Shown here piece after piece: positions 35,228 through 43,698 of a stretch of DNA of 64,000 nt. The position numbers and the translations under genes were made by a program. The DNA comes from Acidobacteriota bacterium (lineage in GTDB: Bacteria > Acidobacteriota > Thermoanaerobaculia > Gp7-AA8). Within the stretch, counting starts at the first letter, position 1; every line of letters begins with the position of its first letter. The notes below the pieces were generated by a model. It ran no database searches. It saw only the letters and a list, made by a program, of their open reading frames with translations, and had not been told where the DNA came from. The DNA lies in assembly GCA_021325515.1 (NCBI GenBank), contig JAJPHC010000028.1, positions 109,019 through 173,018 of the forward strand, given 5' to 3'.

Positions 35228-35695
35228 ATGGCTGCAAAGAAGTCAGCCTCCCGGAAGTCAGCGAAGAAGTCCGCGAAGAAAGCCGCAAAGAAAGCGCCGG
35301 CAAAGAAAGCTGCAAAGAAGGCCGCAAAGAAGGCGCCGGCAAAGAAAGCGGCGAAGAAGCCCGTGAAGAAGGCGCCAGCGAAGAAAGCGGCCCCGAAGAA
35401 GAAGGCGGCGCCGAAGAAAGCTGCCGCGCGCAAGGCCGCTCCGAAGAAGAAAGCGGCGCCGGTCAGGAAGGCCGCTGCTCCGAAGAAGGCAGCGCCGAAG
35501 CCGAAGCAGAAGCCGATGCAGAAGGCCCGCAGCGTGATCAGCAAAGTCGTCGAACAGGTGAAGTCGACGGCGAGCAACGTGGCCGAGAGCGTCAGCAACA
35601 TGATGCCGGGCAGCTCGTCACCAGCGCCGGAACCGGAGCAGATGTCGCTCGGAGCTCCGTCCAGCAGCGGGCCCGGAACAGAACCGCAGACGTAG
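35228..35695 (+). CDS. Lys/Ala-rich histone H1-like protein
   Basis: The product has 155 residues. ATAAGGAG sits 8 nt before the ATG. Residues 1-~100 are low-complexity 'AAKKAPAKK', 'KKAAPKK' and 'SAKKSAKK' units, nearly all Lys, Ala and Pro, like the C-terminal tail of histone H1 and bacterial AlgP/HctB-type proteins; these bind DNA without sequence preference. Residues ~105-155 are different: an amphipathic helix ('SVISKVVEQVKSTASNVAES') and a Pro/Ser/Gly-rich acidic tail. It probably compacts the nucleoid. The repeat length is likely to vary between strains. Confidence 0.82.
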   Translation: MAAKKSASRKSAKKSAKKAAKKAPAKKAAKKAAKKAPAKKAAKKPVKKAPAKKAAPKKKAAPKKAAARKAAPKKKAAPVRKAAAPKKAAPKPKQKPMQKARSVISKVVEQVKSTASNVAESVSNMMPGSSSPAPEPEQMSLGAPSSSGPGTEPQT

Positions 35696-35706
35696 CGAGA
35701 TTGTCC

Positions 35707-35740
35707 GGGTGCGCGGTGGGTTCACTCACACCGCGCGCCC
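35707..35740. terminator. Hairpin between convergent genes
   Basis: GGGTGCGCGGTG pairs with CACCGCGCGCCC (11 of 12) around a 10-nt loop, just past the histone-like gene and before the stop of the opposing TPR gene. There is no T tract. Bidirectional 3'-end hairpin is the likely role. Confidence 0.65.
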
Positions 35741-35767
35741 GAGAGCCGCGTCTCTGCGCGGCCCGTC

Positions 35768-36811
35768 CTATCCCGCGTTCTCGAACGCCTTGCGGATTCG
35801 CTTCGAGAAGTATTTCTGCGGCAGGCCGCCCTTGAAGCCGAGCTGCTTCGCCTTTCGGAACGAAACCATCGCGGCCTGCTTGTAGGTGTCGTCTGCCTCG
35901 AACGCGTACTGCGAATATTGCGATGCGCCGAGGAAGGCCCAGATCCAGCTGTTGCGCGGGAGGTCCTGCGACAGCGACTGGAAGCCGCGCGTCGATTCTT
36001 CGAACTCGCCTGCGAAGTATTTCTCGAGCGCCTTGCGCAGACGCTCCTTCGTCGGACCCAGTGCGATCTCCGTCGCCTGCACCGGCTTCGTCGGCACGAG
36101 TGCCGGAGCCGGCGTTGGCGGCGCTCCCGGCGCGGGCGCCGCATCGGCGAGCAGCGCAGCGTTCTGCGCCGTCGCGAGCACGTTGCTCAGATCATCGTTC
36201 GTCTTCGCCGAAGCGAGGCCGGTGTTCGCGCTCATGATCGCCTGAAGCGCCTGGTTGTACTGCGGCGCGCCCGTCGCCTTGCGCTGCTGCGCAGATTTCA
36301 GATGCGCGTTCGCGTTGTCGATCGCCGCCTGCACGCGCGATCTCAATGCGGGATCCATCGCCGGCGCCGTGGGAACAGGCGCCGGCGTGGGAACAACCGG
36401 CCTGGGCTGCACGGGCGTCGGTGCCGGCTCCGGCGGCGCCGCCTGCGACGCCTCCAGCTTCGCCTTCGCGCGCTGCATCAGCGTGTCGATGCCGCCGAGA
36501 TCGACTTCACCCGGCCCGCTCGTCTTCTCAAAATCGCTGATCGCCTGCTCGTACTTGCCGAGATTCAGATAGGCGACCCCACGATAGTAGTAAGGGTGAT
36601 AGTTGATGAAGATCGCACCGTAGGTTCGCGCGTGATTGTCTTCTTTCCCATTCCCTTTGATCGCGGCGCTCATCTTCGCGACGACGCCGTTCCAGTCGCC
36701 TTTGCGCGCCGCGTTCGTACCCGCGTCGTAATCGTCGTACCACGACGCCATTGCCGCGGCGGGCACGAGCAACACCATCAATACAATCGAAAGGAGCCGC
36801 GCGCGACTCAT
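35768..36811 (-). CDS. Exported TPR-containing protein, last gene of the kinase/FHA cluster
   Basis: The product has 347 residues. Signal peptide 'LLSIVLMVLLVPAAAMAS'. An N-terminal helical repeat with 'YYYRGVAYLNLGKYEQAISD' is a clear tetratricopeptide unit. A Pro/Ala linker (about 122-150) leads to a second helical region ('VQAAIDNANAHLKSAQQRKA'), another Pro-rich linker, and a C-terminal TPR-like region from ~255 ('LRKALEKYFAGEFEESTRGF'). It is periplasmic or surface-facing and likely a protein-binding scaffold. Its ATG overlaps the stop of the kinase gene upstream (ATGA), so the two are translationally coupled and may form a sensor-kinase pair. Confidence 0.8.
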   Translation of the reverse strand: MSRARLLSIVLMVLLVPAAAMASWYDDYDAGTNAARKGDWNGVVAKMSAAIKGNGKEDNHARTYGAIFINYHPYYYRGVAYLNLGKYEQAISDFEKTSGPGEVDLGGIDTLMQRAKAKLEASQAAPPEPAPTPVQPRPVVPTPAPVPTAPAMDPALRSRVQAAIDNANAHLKSAQQRKATGAPQYNQALQAIMSANTGLASAKTNDDLSNVLATAQNAALLADAAPAPGAPPTPAPALVPTKPVQATEIALGPTKERLRKALEKYFAGEFEESTRGFQSLSQDLPRNSWIWAFLGASQYSQYAFEADDTYKQAAMVSFRKAKQLGFKGGLPQKYFSKRIRKAFENAG

Positions 36812-38655
36812 GGCTGAATCTCCTTTTCGAGCTGGCCGAGATCGGGAGATCCGAGATCCTTGTGAATCTTCACAGCCTTGCCCGCTTCGACGTTCACGTC
36901 GAATGTCTGGTCTCCGTTGGGGCCCTTGAGCGTGACCGTGTACTTGCCCGGCTCGAGCTCGACACGAGTCGGAGTCGACGCCGAATCCTGATCCAGCGCG
37001 ACCTGCTTCTTCGTATCCGCGGAAACGATCTTGTCGAGATCACCCCACGGTGATGCGGAGAGGAGCAGCACTCCATGTCCCGCTGCGATCGGCGCAGTCG
37101 AGGTCGTCGCAGTCGAGGTCACCTGCGACCCGGCCGTGCTGGACGCGGTGACGGGCGGCGCCGTGGTCTTTTGTTGATGGGTCATGAACCATCCACCGGC
37201 GGCGAGCACGACGACGAGCGCCGCGGCGATGCCGATGAACATCCAGGTGTTCTTCTTCGCGGGAGCAGCGCCCGGCGCCATCTGAATCTGGCGCTCGATC
37301 ATCGTCGGCGCTGCTTCCGCCTCTGCGCCGCCGCTGTACTTCCGCTCCTGCACCGTCGGCGCAGCCCCACTCACCGCTGCACCACCGCCGGCAACCGTCC
37401 GTCCGAAGTTCTCCATGACGGTTGCTTCGTCGCTGCCGATCGTCCGCGGCGAACCGCCCGCGAGCGTGGCCTGCTGCTTGATGCCCGGCTCCATGATCGT
37501 CGCCTCATCGGCCGCCGATCTCGTTCCCGTCGGGCCCCCGCGCATCGCCGGCTGTGTGCCGCCGGCCATCGTCCCCATCGTCCCGCCGCCGGTGAACTGC
37601 CCCGTCGGCACCTTCGGCAGATCGGCAAGGGTCTGCGCTCCGCTCAGCGTGATCATCCGCTCGCCGAGTCCGTACTTCTGATCGGGCGGAATGGAGTTGC
37701 GAATCGATTCGAGCGCCTGCGCGAAATCGCCGGCGTGCGCGTAGCGATGGTCGCGATTCTTCTCCAGCGACTTCATCACGATCGCTTCGAGCTGCGGCGG
37801 CACCTTCACGTTCGGATTCACTTCGGCGATCGGCGCCGGCTTCTCCTGCACATGCTTGAGGATGTAGCTGTTCGGATTCGTCGCCACGAACGGCGCGCGC
37901 CCCGCGAGCATTTCGTACATCACGATGCCGAACGAATAGAGATCGGACCGCGGATCGAGATGCTCCCCCTCGCGGAGGAATCCCGCCTGCTCCGGCGACG
38001 CGTACTTCAGCTTGCCGAGGAACATGCCGGTCTGCGTGAGGCCCTGGCCGGATTCACCGCCCTCCGCGAGTTGCTTCGCGATGCCGAAGTCGATGACCTT
38101 CACCAGCAGCTTCCCGTGATGGTCCTGCGACAGCATGATGTTCTCAGGCGAGATGTCGCGATGGATGAGACCCATCGAGTGCAGATGCTCGAGACCATTG
38201 AGCGCCTGGATCGACATCTCGATCGCGAGGCGCGGCGGCACCGCACCGTTCTGCGTAATCCACTTCTGAATGTTCGTGCCGTCGATGAACTCCCACACCA
38301 TGTAGTACGACCCGTCGTCGAGCTGCGCGAAGTCGTACAGCATGGCCAGGTTCTTGTGCTTGATCATCGTGGACGTACGCGCTTCCTGGAGGAAGCGCTG
38401 CAGCCCCTGATCATCGGAAGCCACGTTGGGCCTCATGATCTTGATGACGCGAAGCTCGTTCAGGTGAATGTGGCGGACTTTGAAGATCTCGCCCATGCCG
38501 CCGATTCCGAGGCGGTCGAGAATCTGATACTTGCCGTCGAGCAGCCGCGAAGAATACGTACGCTGGAACAGAGTCACCCGTTCGCCGCAATGGGGACACT
38601 GGTCATACTGCGCGTCGATTGCTTCTTTACAGCGGAGGCAGGTGAGGTTGCTCAT
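36808..38655 (-). CDS. Ser/Thr kinase with zinc ribbon and periplasmic PEGA-like domain
   Basis: The product has 615 residues. Cys6, Cys9, Cys20 and Cys23 form a zinc ribbon. The kinase domain (about 37-300) has 'LGIGGMGEIF', Lys in 'LRVIKIM', 'HRDISPENIM' and 'DFGIAK'. The catalytic-loop Lys is Ser here, a variant common in bacterial kinases of this type. A long Gly/Thr-rich cytoplasmic linker (310-465) follows. Several 'ATIMEPG', 'ATVMEN' and 'PTMIER' motifs in it look like phospho-Thr sites that FHA proteins could read. A membrane helix (about 473-495) leads to a PEGA-like beta domain ('VELEPGKYTVTLKGPNGDQT'). It is fifth of six genes in the cluster. Confidence 0.92.
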   Translation of the reverse strand: MSNLTCLRCKEAIDAQYDQCPHCGERVTLFQRTYSSRLLDGKYQILDRLGIGGMGEIFKVRHIHLNELRVIKIMRPNVASDDQGLQRFLQEARTSTMIKHKNLAMLYDFAQLDDGSYYMVWEFIDGTNIQKWITQNGAVPPRLAIEMSIQALNGLEHLHSMGLIHRDISPENIMLSQDHHGKLLVKVIDFGIAKQLAEGGESGQGLTQTGMFLGKLKYASPEQAGFLREGEHLDPRSDLYSFGIVMYEMLAGRAPFVATNPNSYILKHVQEKPAPIAEVNPNVKVPPQLEAIVMKSLEKNRDHRYAHAGDFAQALESIRNSIPPDQKYGLGERMITLSGAQTLADLPKVPTGQFTGGGTMGTMAGGTQPAMRGGPTGTRSAADEATIMEPGIKQQATLAGGSPRTIGSDEATVMENFGRTVAGGGAAVSGAAPTVQERKYSGGAEAEAAPTMIERQIQMAPGAAPAKKNTWMFIGIAAALVVVLAAGGWFMTHQQKTTAPPVTASSTAGSQVTSTATTSTAPIAAGHGVLLLSASPWGDLDKIVSADTKKQVALDQDSASTPTRVELEPGKYTVTLKGPNGDQTFDVNVEAGKAVKIHKDLGSPDLGQLEKEIQP

Positions 38656-38671
38656 AGTGGCTCCCGTGTCT

Positions 38672-38742
38672 GGGTTACGCGGTTTCGCGGGCTCGCGGGC
38701 TCGGAGGTGGGGTTCACCGCGAGCCTGCGCGTCCGCGTAACC
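38672..38742. repeat. Inverted repeat of the GGTTACGCGG family between two kinase genes
   Basis: ggttacgcggtttcgcgggc and its complementary arm gcctgcgcgtccgcgtaacc enclose gctcgcgggctcggaggtggggttcaccgcga. It is similar in sequence and size to the element at 24973-25060. It lies 3' of the FHA kinase gene and upstream of the zinc-ribbon kinase gene on the same strand, so it may split the cluster into two transcripts. Confidence 0.75.
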
Positions 38743-38751
38743 GCGCGACGA

Positions 38752-40011
38752 TCAGTGGTCTCTCAACACATAACTGCACGCCGGATCGGCGCCGAAGCGC
38801 ACGACGTCTCCCGGCTTGAGCTGCACGCGATCGACGCGTGCGTTGTTCACGTACGTTCCATTGGCCGACTTCAGATCTTCGAGCAGCCAGTGGCTGCCGC
38901 TGAGGGTGATGCGCGCATGCTTGCGCGACACCGCCGGATGCGAGAGAACGATGGAGCAGGTGCGATCGCGGCCGACCATCATCTCGCCCTGCAGCGAGAA
39001 CTTCTCGTTCGTCTCGGGCTTCACGTTCACGAGCTGCCAGTGCTGAACGGCAGGCGTCGGGATGACGGGTGTCGGCGGCGTCATCGCGCGCTGCGTCTGC
39101 ACTGCCGCTTCGATGTTCGACGCCGAAACCTTCTGCTGCGCGGTGCGCGCGACCGGCTGGCGCGCGTTGTACTCCTCGAGTGCCTCGAAGAACTCGCGCG
39201 CCGTCTCGAAGCGCTGATCCTGCCGCGGCGTCATCGCCTTCAGCACGATGGCCTCGAGCTCTTTGTCGATCTCCGGACGGAGCGCGCTCGGAGCCTGCTT
39301 CTCTCCGCGATAGATCGCGTCGATGAGCTTCGGCAGCGAGCGGCTGTTGAACGGCAAGGCGCCGGTGAGCATCTCGTAGAGCACGACGCCCGATGAATAG
39401 ACGTCGCTCTTCGCACCCGCGTCCTTCGGCTCGCGAATCTGCTCGGGCGACATGTAGTGCGGCGTGCCGAGGAGGAAGCCCGACTTCGTCAGAACGGTCT
39501 GCCCTGCGCCGCCTGCACCTTCTTTGATCTTCGCGATGCCGAAGTCGGTGACCTTCACCGTTCCCGACTTCTCGCGGATGAGGTTGGCCGGCTTGATGTC
39601 GCGATGAATGATCCCTTTGCCGTGCGCGTAGACGAGCGCCTCGAGGAGGCACTGCGTGACGGAGATCGCCTCGCTCACCGGGAGCGCTCCCCGCTCGCCG
39701 AGGAGAAGGTCGACGGGAGTTCCCTCGACGTACTCCATCACGAGCACGGCGTTCTGAGCGTCGTTGATGAATTCGTAGAAGCGCGTGATGTAACGGTGCC
39801 GCAGCTTCGAGAGAATCTGCGCTTCCTTCACGAAGCGCTTGCGTGCGGTGACCTCACCCGCAAGCTCGTCCGACATGATTTTCAGCACGACGCTGAAGTC
39901 GGCCGGCAGCACGTCGGTCGCGGCAAGCGTCTTCCCGATGAAGACGTGGCTCATGCCTCCTTCGCCGATTTCCCGCTCGATGCGGTAATTGCCGATGGTG
40001 CCACCGATCAT
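38752..40011 (-). CDS. Ser/Thr kinase with C-terminal FHA domain
   Basis: The product has 419 residues with no membrane segment. The kinase domain (about 8-275) has 'IGEGGMSHVF', Lys44 in 'VVLKIM', 'HRDIKPAN' and 'DFGIAKI'. The FHA domain (about 335-415) shows all hallmark residues: 'MVGRDRTCSIVLSHPAVSRKHARI' read as GR, S and H, then 'SANGTYVNN'. A kinase fused to its own phosphothreonine reader can dock on phosphorylated partners and work processively. Its ATG overlaps the stop of the FHA/zinc-ribbon gene (ATGA). Confidence 0.93.
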   Translation of the reverse strand: MIGGTIGNYRIEREIGEGGMSHVFIGKTLAATDVLPADFSVVLKIMSDELAGEVTARKRFVKEAQILSKLRHRYITRFYEFINDAQNAVLVMEYVEGTPVDLLLGERGALPVSEAISVTQCLLEALVYAHGKGIIHRDIKPANLIREKSGTVKVTDFGIAKIKEGAGGAGQTVLTKSGFLLGTPHYMSPEQIREPKDAGAKSDVYSSGVVLYEMLTGALPFNSRSLPKLIDAIYRGEKQAPSALRPEIDKELEAIVLKAMTPRQDQRFETAREFFEALEEYNARQPVARTAQQKVSASNIEAAVQTQRAMTPPTPVIPTPAVQHWQLVNVKPETNEKFSLQGEMMVGRDRTCSIVLSHPAVSRKHARITLSGSHWLLEDLKSANGTYVNNARVDRVQLKPGDVVRFGADPACSYVLRDH

Positions 40012-40652
40012 TTCAGGGCTCCTTCATCGTCCCAGAAGAAGCCATCGTGACAGAGCGGCATGAAGAGGAAACGATGAGCTCCGATGCGAATCACATCTTT
40101 CGTCGCGAGATCGCGGCGCGGCTCGATCTCGACTTCGTTCACGTACGTCCCGTTCGTCGAGTTGTGGTCCATCAGAATGAATCGCCGCTCCTCGGGACGA
40201 AACACGAGGTCCGCATGATGCGATGAGGCCTGATCGTCGGGCACGACGACATCGCTGCGGCGGTCGCGGCCGAGAACGTTTCTTCCGATGCGCACCGGGA
40301 ACGATTCACCGCGAGTCGTGCCGTTCAAGCCAACGAGCCACCCGACCACGTAGCGCTTCGGCTGAGGCGCCGCGGACGCGTCCATCTGCCGCACGGCAAC
40401 CGTTCTCTCCATCGGCGGCGGCGGCGTGATGCGCGGCGATGACGCCGGCATCGATGGCATCGAGGCCGCTGATGGCGGCGCGGCAGGAGGCGGTGGCGGC
40501 GGAGGAGGCGCCGCACTCACCGGTCTTGCTTCAGGAACACGCGCAGGCCGGACGATCGGAATGTCCGGTTCGGCTGCCTCGGCGGGACAGTATGGACAGA
40601 GATCCCACGACTCATCGATGAAGTGCCCGTTCTCACACCGCTTGTCAGCCAC
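40008..40652 (-). CDS. FHA domain protein with N-terminal zinc-ribbon-like motif
   Basis: The product has 214 residues. 'CENGHFIDESWDLCPYC' (residues 6-22) is a compact zinc-binding motif. A Pro-rich low-complexity linker (about 45-80) precedes an FHA domain (about 100-205): 'RIGRNVLGRDRRSDVVVP', 'ASSHHADL' and 'STNGTYVNE'. It is cytoplasmic and has no enzyme domain, so it is likely an adaptor that binds phospho-Thr on one partner and something else via the ribbon. It is coupled by ATGA overlap to the FHA kinase and starts 9 bp after the FHA protease gene. Confidence 0.9.
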   Translation of the reverse strand: MADKRCENGHFIDESWDLCPYCPAEAAEPDIPIVRPARVPEARPVSAAPPPPPPPPAAPPSAASMPSMPASSPRITPPPPMERTVAVRQMDASAAPQPKRYVVGWLVGLNGTTRGESFPVRIGRNVLGRDRRSDVVVPDDQASSHHADLVFRPEERRFILMDHNSTNGTYVNEVEIEPRRDLATKDVIRIGAHRFLFMPLCHDGFFWDDEGALK

Positions 40653-40661
40653 GATGACCCC

Positions 40662-42308
40662 TCACGCGTGATAGGCAACAGCAACTGCGTTGCGCCCGCC
40701 AAAGTAGATGATGTCGCCGTCTTTCAGGAAACGTTTGTCGATCTTCTGATCGTTGACATAAGTTCCGTTCGATGAATTCCGATCGATGAGCATCACTTTG
40801 CCATCGATCGAGACTACTTCTGCATGGAGACGCGAGACCTTCGGATTTTCCAATACGATCTCACAAATCGCCGACTCGCGGCCGATCCGGATGCCCGATC
40901 CGCCCAGTCCGAGGCGCTGACCGGCTCGCGTTCCGTTGAGGATCGTGAAGCGGCCGAGCATCCGATCCTTCGAGCTCCCGTCGGTGGGAACGACGGTCTC
41001 GACGGTGCCGGCCACATCCAACGGCACCGGAAAACGCTGCGAACGCCGCTGCATGATCAGAATCGTCCCGCCGGCGATTGCCGCCAGTAGCGAGATTCCG
41101 CCGAGCGTCATCGCCACCGGGTGAAGCCTCCAGGGCGGCAGCGTCTTCATCGCACGATCGATGTCCCGGCGAAAGCGAATGAGATCGGGCGATCCGCGGA
41201 ACATCGAGCTCGCGACTGCCAGCTCACTGCCGGCCTTGCTCCAGTTGTCGTCGGCCGCCGCTTCGAGCGCCGCGCGGTAGTGGCGATTCATCTCGCCGTC
41301 GATGTTGATCGTGACTCTGGATGCGCCGAGCATTTCGCGCGCGACATTCGATGGAACCAGGAACTTGATCTGCTCCGCATCGGTGTGGCCCCACGTCGAG
41401 ATGCCGATGACTTCACCGTCGCGATTGACGACGGGACCGCCGGAGTTGCCGCGGTAGATCGCGACATTCGACTGCAGAACAGGAACGTTCGCGACGTTGC
41501 GCTTGATGGCGGTGACGTTGCCCGGGCTCAGCGTCGCCTCGAGATCGCTGTCGCGCGAGAGCCAGCCGCCGATCACGTCATCGGAGCTGCTCGCGACGGC
41601 CGGGTAGCCGACGGCCCAGACGGAATCGCCGACGCGCACCGTATCCGAATCACCGACGCGAATCGAGGGAAGGTTCTTCCGCGCAATCTCCACGAGCGCC
41701 AGATCCGTGCCTCTCTCGTTCAACGGAGGCGAGAAATTGCGGATCCGGAAGGGGAGCTTCTCTCCGTTGGAGAGCTCGACTTCGTTGATCACGCGAATCG
41801 TCTCGAGCTGCCCGCCGGCCATCACGCTCTCGATGTAGCGATCGAGGCGGTCGCCGCGATGAACGGAGCGGAGCGCTTCGACGGGAAAGTGGCGCAGCAG
41901 CGCGGCGATCGCGCCGTTGCGGAGCAGCTCGTTGCGCAGCGCCGCCTGATCGCGCGTCGGAGCCACGACATGCCCGCACGTCACGATCACTCCATCGGGA
42001 TTGACGACGAAGCCGCTGCCGGAACCGCCGGCGCCGGTGTCGATCGTCGTCTCGCCTTCGGGAATCGCGCGCGCCGCGGCATCGAATCCTTCCGCGCGCA
42101 ATTGCGTCTCCACCGCGGCGATCACGGAGGGCGTGTAGCGAAAGCGTCCCGTGGCGTATGCGTTGATGCGGACGACCGCCGGCTTCACGGCGTACGCCAT
42201 TTTCTGCACCTGATCGAGCCGCGGCTCTTCGCGGCGGCATGCAGCAGCGGCCATTGCCAGGCAAAGCAGACCGAGGAGACGGAAGGCAGCAGGCAGCTCC
42301 CGGAGCAT
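40662..42308 (-). CDS. Trypsin-like serine protease, membrane-spanning, with C-terminal FHA domain
   Basis: The product has 548 residues from the ATG at 42308, 5 bp after the PP2C stop. The N-terminus 'LLGLLCLAMAAAAC' looks like a lipoprotein signal (Cys24) or signal anchor. The HtrA-like protease domain (about 35-330) has the triad His113 ('VTCGHVV'), Asp202 ('TDLALVEI') and Ser289 ('YRGNSGGPV'). A membrane helix at about 397-418 is followed by a cytoplasmic FHA domain (about 450-545: 'GIRIGRESAICEIVL', 'VSRLHAEV', 'SSNGTYVND'). So a periplasmic protease is physically joined to a cytoplasmic phosphothreonine reader. There is no PDZ domain. Confidence 0.9.
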   Translation of the reverse strand: MLRELPAAFRLLGLLCLAMAAAACRREEPRLDQVQKMAYAVKPAVVRINAYATGRFRYTPSVIAAVETQLRAEGFDAAARAIPEGETTIDTGAGGSGSGFVVNPDGVIVTCGHVVAPTRDQAALRNELLRNGAIAALLRHFPVEALRSVHRGDRLDRYIESVMAGGQLETIRVINEVELSNGEKLPFRIRNFSPPLNERGTDLALVEIARKNLPSIRVGDSDTVRVGDSVWAVGYPAVASSSDDVIGGWLSRDSDLEATLSPGNVTAIKRNVANVPVLQSNVAIYRGNSGGPVVNRDGEVIGISTWGHTDAEQIKFLVPSNVAREMLGASRVTINIDGEMNRHYRAALEAAADDNWSKAGSELAVASSMFRGSPDLIRFRRDIDRAMKTLPPWRLHPVAMTLGGISLLAAIAGGTILIMQRRSQRFPVPLDVAGTVETVVPTDGSSKDRMLGRFTILNGTRAGQRLGLGGSGIRIGRESAICEIVLENPKVSRLHAEVVSIDGKVMLIDRNSSNGTYVNDQKIDKRFLKDGDIIYFGGRNAVAVAYHA

Positions 42309-42313
42309 GAATT

Positions 42314-43447
42314 TTACCGGTTCGATGTCGGTGCCGATCTCGAGGTGCCGATCCCCTGTTGATGATTCCAGAAGAACCAGGCGCCCGCGGCACCGGCGAC
42401 GAGAACCACGATGAGCATCCATTTCAGAAAGGAAGCGCCGGATGCTTGCTGAGGCAATTCCTGCGTGACGGCGCGAGGCTCGACAGGCGGCTCGCTCTTG
42501 ATCTCCGCCACCGCGTCCTGCCCCTCCTCGGGTGCAACGGCTGGATAGGGCTGCGTCTCGTCGGAGGCATCGGCCTCCGGAACCGGAACCGCGGCGATCT
42601 CCTGCGTTTTCTCCTGACTCTTGTGATCGAGCAGCGTCACGTCGTCATCACCAGGCTCGGCACGGATCGCGCGCGCGACGATGACCGTCACGTTGTCGGG
42701 CGCGCCGCGCTCGAGCGCACGGCGCACGAATTCGTCCGCCGCGGCATCGATGGGCAGCTTCGCCACCTCGGCCATCTCATCTTCCTTGACGAGGCCGTGC
42801 AGCCCGTCGCTGCAGAGGATGAACGTGTCGCCTTCCTGAACGTCGAACGGACCCTTGACGTCGACCTCGACATCTTCGGCAACACCCATCGATCGCTGCA
42901 GCACATTGCGGCGCGGATGCGTCTCCGCTTCCTTCGTCGTCAGGAGTCCTTCGCGAACCATCGTCGCAACGAGCGAATGATCATCCGTCATCTGCTCGAT
43001 CGCACCCTGACGGACGCGATAGATGCGCGAGTCGCCGACGTGCGCGAACCACGCATGGTCTTCCTTGATCGCGAGCGCGGATGTCGTCGTCCCCATGCCG
43101 CGAAGATCGGGATTCGCCTGCGCCTCGTGGAAAATGCGGGCGTTCGCGCGCTGCAGAGAATCGCGAAGCGTGGTGGGAACGTCGTCGCCTTCGCCGCCGA
43201 GGTATTGCGCCTTGACCGTTTCACCGGCGATGCGCGATGCGGTGGCTCCGCCGCGATGCCCGCCCATTCCGTCCGCGACGACCAGAAGACGGCCGCCCGG
43301 ATGGGCGCCCTGCTCTTCGTTCGGGGTTGTGTACGTACCGAAGTCCTGATTCTCGGAGCGAACCAGTCCGACATCCGTGCGGAGTGCCGCCTGGATGACG
43401 ATGCGACCGGGTACTACGGCTGTCGGTGCCGAAGATTGCTCGTTCAT
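42314..43447 (-). CDS. PP2C-family Ser/Thr phosphatase with C-terminal membrane anchor
   Basis: The product has 377 residues from 'MNEQSSAPTAV'; the longer open frame upstream is translated repeat DNA. PP2C motifs in order: 'RTDVGLVRSENQD', 'LLVVADGMGGHRGG', 'GTTTSALAI', 'FAHVGDSRIYRVR', 'TDDHSLV', 'FILCSDGLHG' and 'PDNVTVIV', so all metal aspartates are kept. After a linker rich in Glu and Pro there is one helix ('WMLIVVLVAGAAGAWFFW') and a short tail. It should dephosphorylate the targets of the two cluster kinases. It is the first gene of the leftward cluster; no SD is evident. Confidence 0.94.
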   Translation of the reverse strand: MNEQSSAPTAVVPGRIVIQAALRTDVGLVRSENQDFGTYTTPNEEQGAHPGGRLLVVADGMGGHRGGATASRIAGETVKAQYLGGEGDDVPTTLRDSLQRANARIFHEAQANPDLRGMGTTTSALAIKEDHAWFAHVGDSRIYRVRQGAIEQMTDDHSLVATMVREGLLTTKEAETHPRRNVLQRSMGVAEDVEVDVKGPFDVQEGDTFILCSDGLHGLVKEDEMAEVAKLPIDAAADEFVRRALERGAPDNVTVIVARAIRAEPGDDDVTLLDHKSQEKTQEIAAVPVPEADASDETQPYPAVAPEEGQDAVAEIKSEPPVEPRAVTQELPQQASGASFLKWMLIVVLVAGAAGAWFFWNHQQGIGTSRSAPTSNR

Positions 43448-43490
43448 GCGTTGGAGGTGCCCGGAAGAGTGATTATACGCGGACTGAGAA

Positions 43491-43674
43491 CCAGTGCTGA
43501 GTGCTGAGTGCTGAGTGCTGAGTGCTGAGTGCTGAGTGCTGAGTGCTGAGTGCTGAGTGCTGAGTACCGAGTACCTAGTGCTGTGCTGAGTACAGAGTAC
43601 CGAGTCCTGAGTTGCTCGGCACTCAGCACTCGGCACTCATCACTCATCACTCATCACTCGGCACTCAGTACTGG
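43491..43674. repeat. 7-bp repeat array (GTGCTGA) opposite its reverse complement, in a divergent promoter region
   Basis: At least nine tandem GTGCTGA units (43494-~43565) are followed by variants (gtaccga, gtacctag) and then complementary units (gcactca, atcactc) up to 43674. The outermost pair is CCAGT/ACTGG. It fills most of the 251-bp gap between the divergent PP2C and cyclase genes; no other feature was found there. Confidence 0.85.
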
Positions 43675-43698
43675 TTATAATCCAGACGCTCTTTCAAC

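Noticed and set aside
37075..39396. 773-codon plus-strand frame across two kinase genes
   Set aside because: Antisense shadow; it spans an intergenic repeat and two complete kinase genes on the other strand.
43444..43650. N-terminal extension of the PP2C gene and small frames through the GTGCTGA array
   Set aside because: They read 'STQHSAL' repeats that are simply the 7-mer array translated.
43491..43674. CRISPR array
   Set aside because: Units are 7 bp, tandem and without spacers, followed by complementary units; no cas genes are present. The same holds for the 9-bp arrays.
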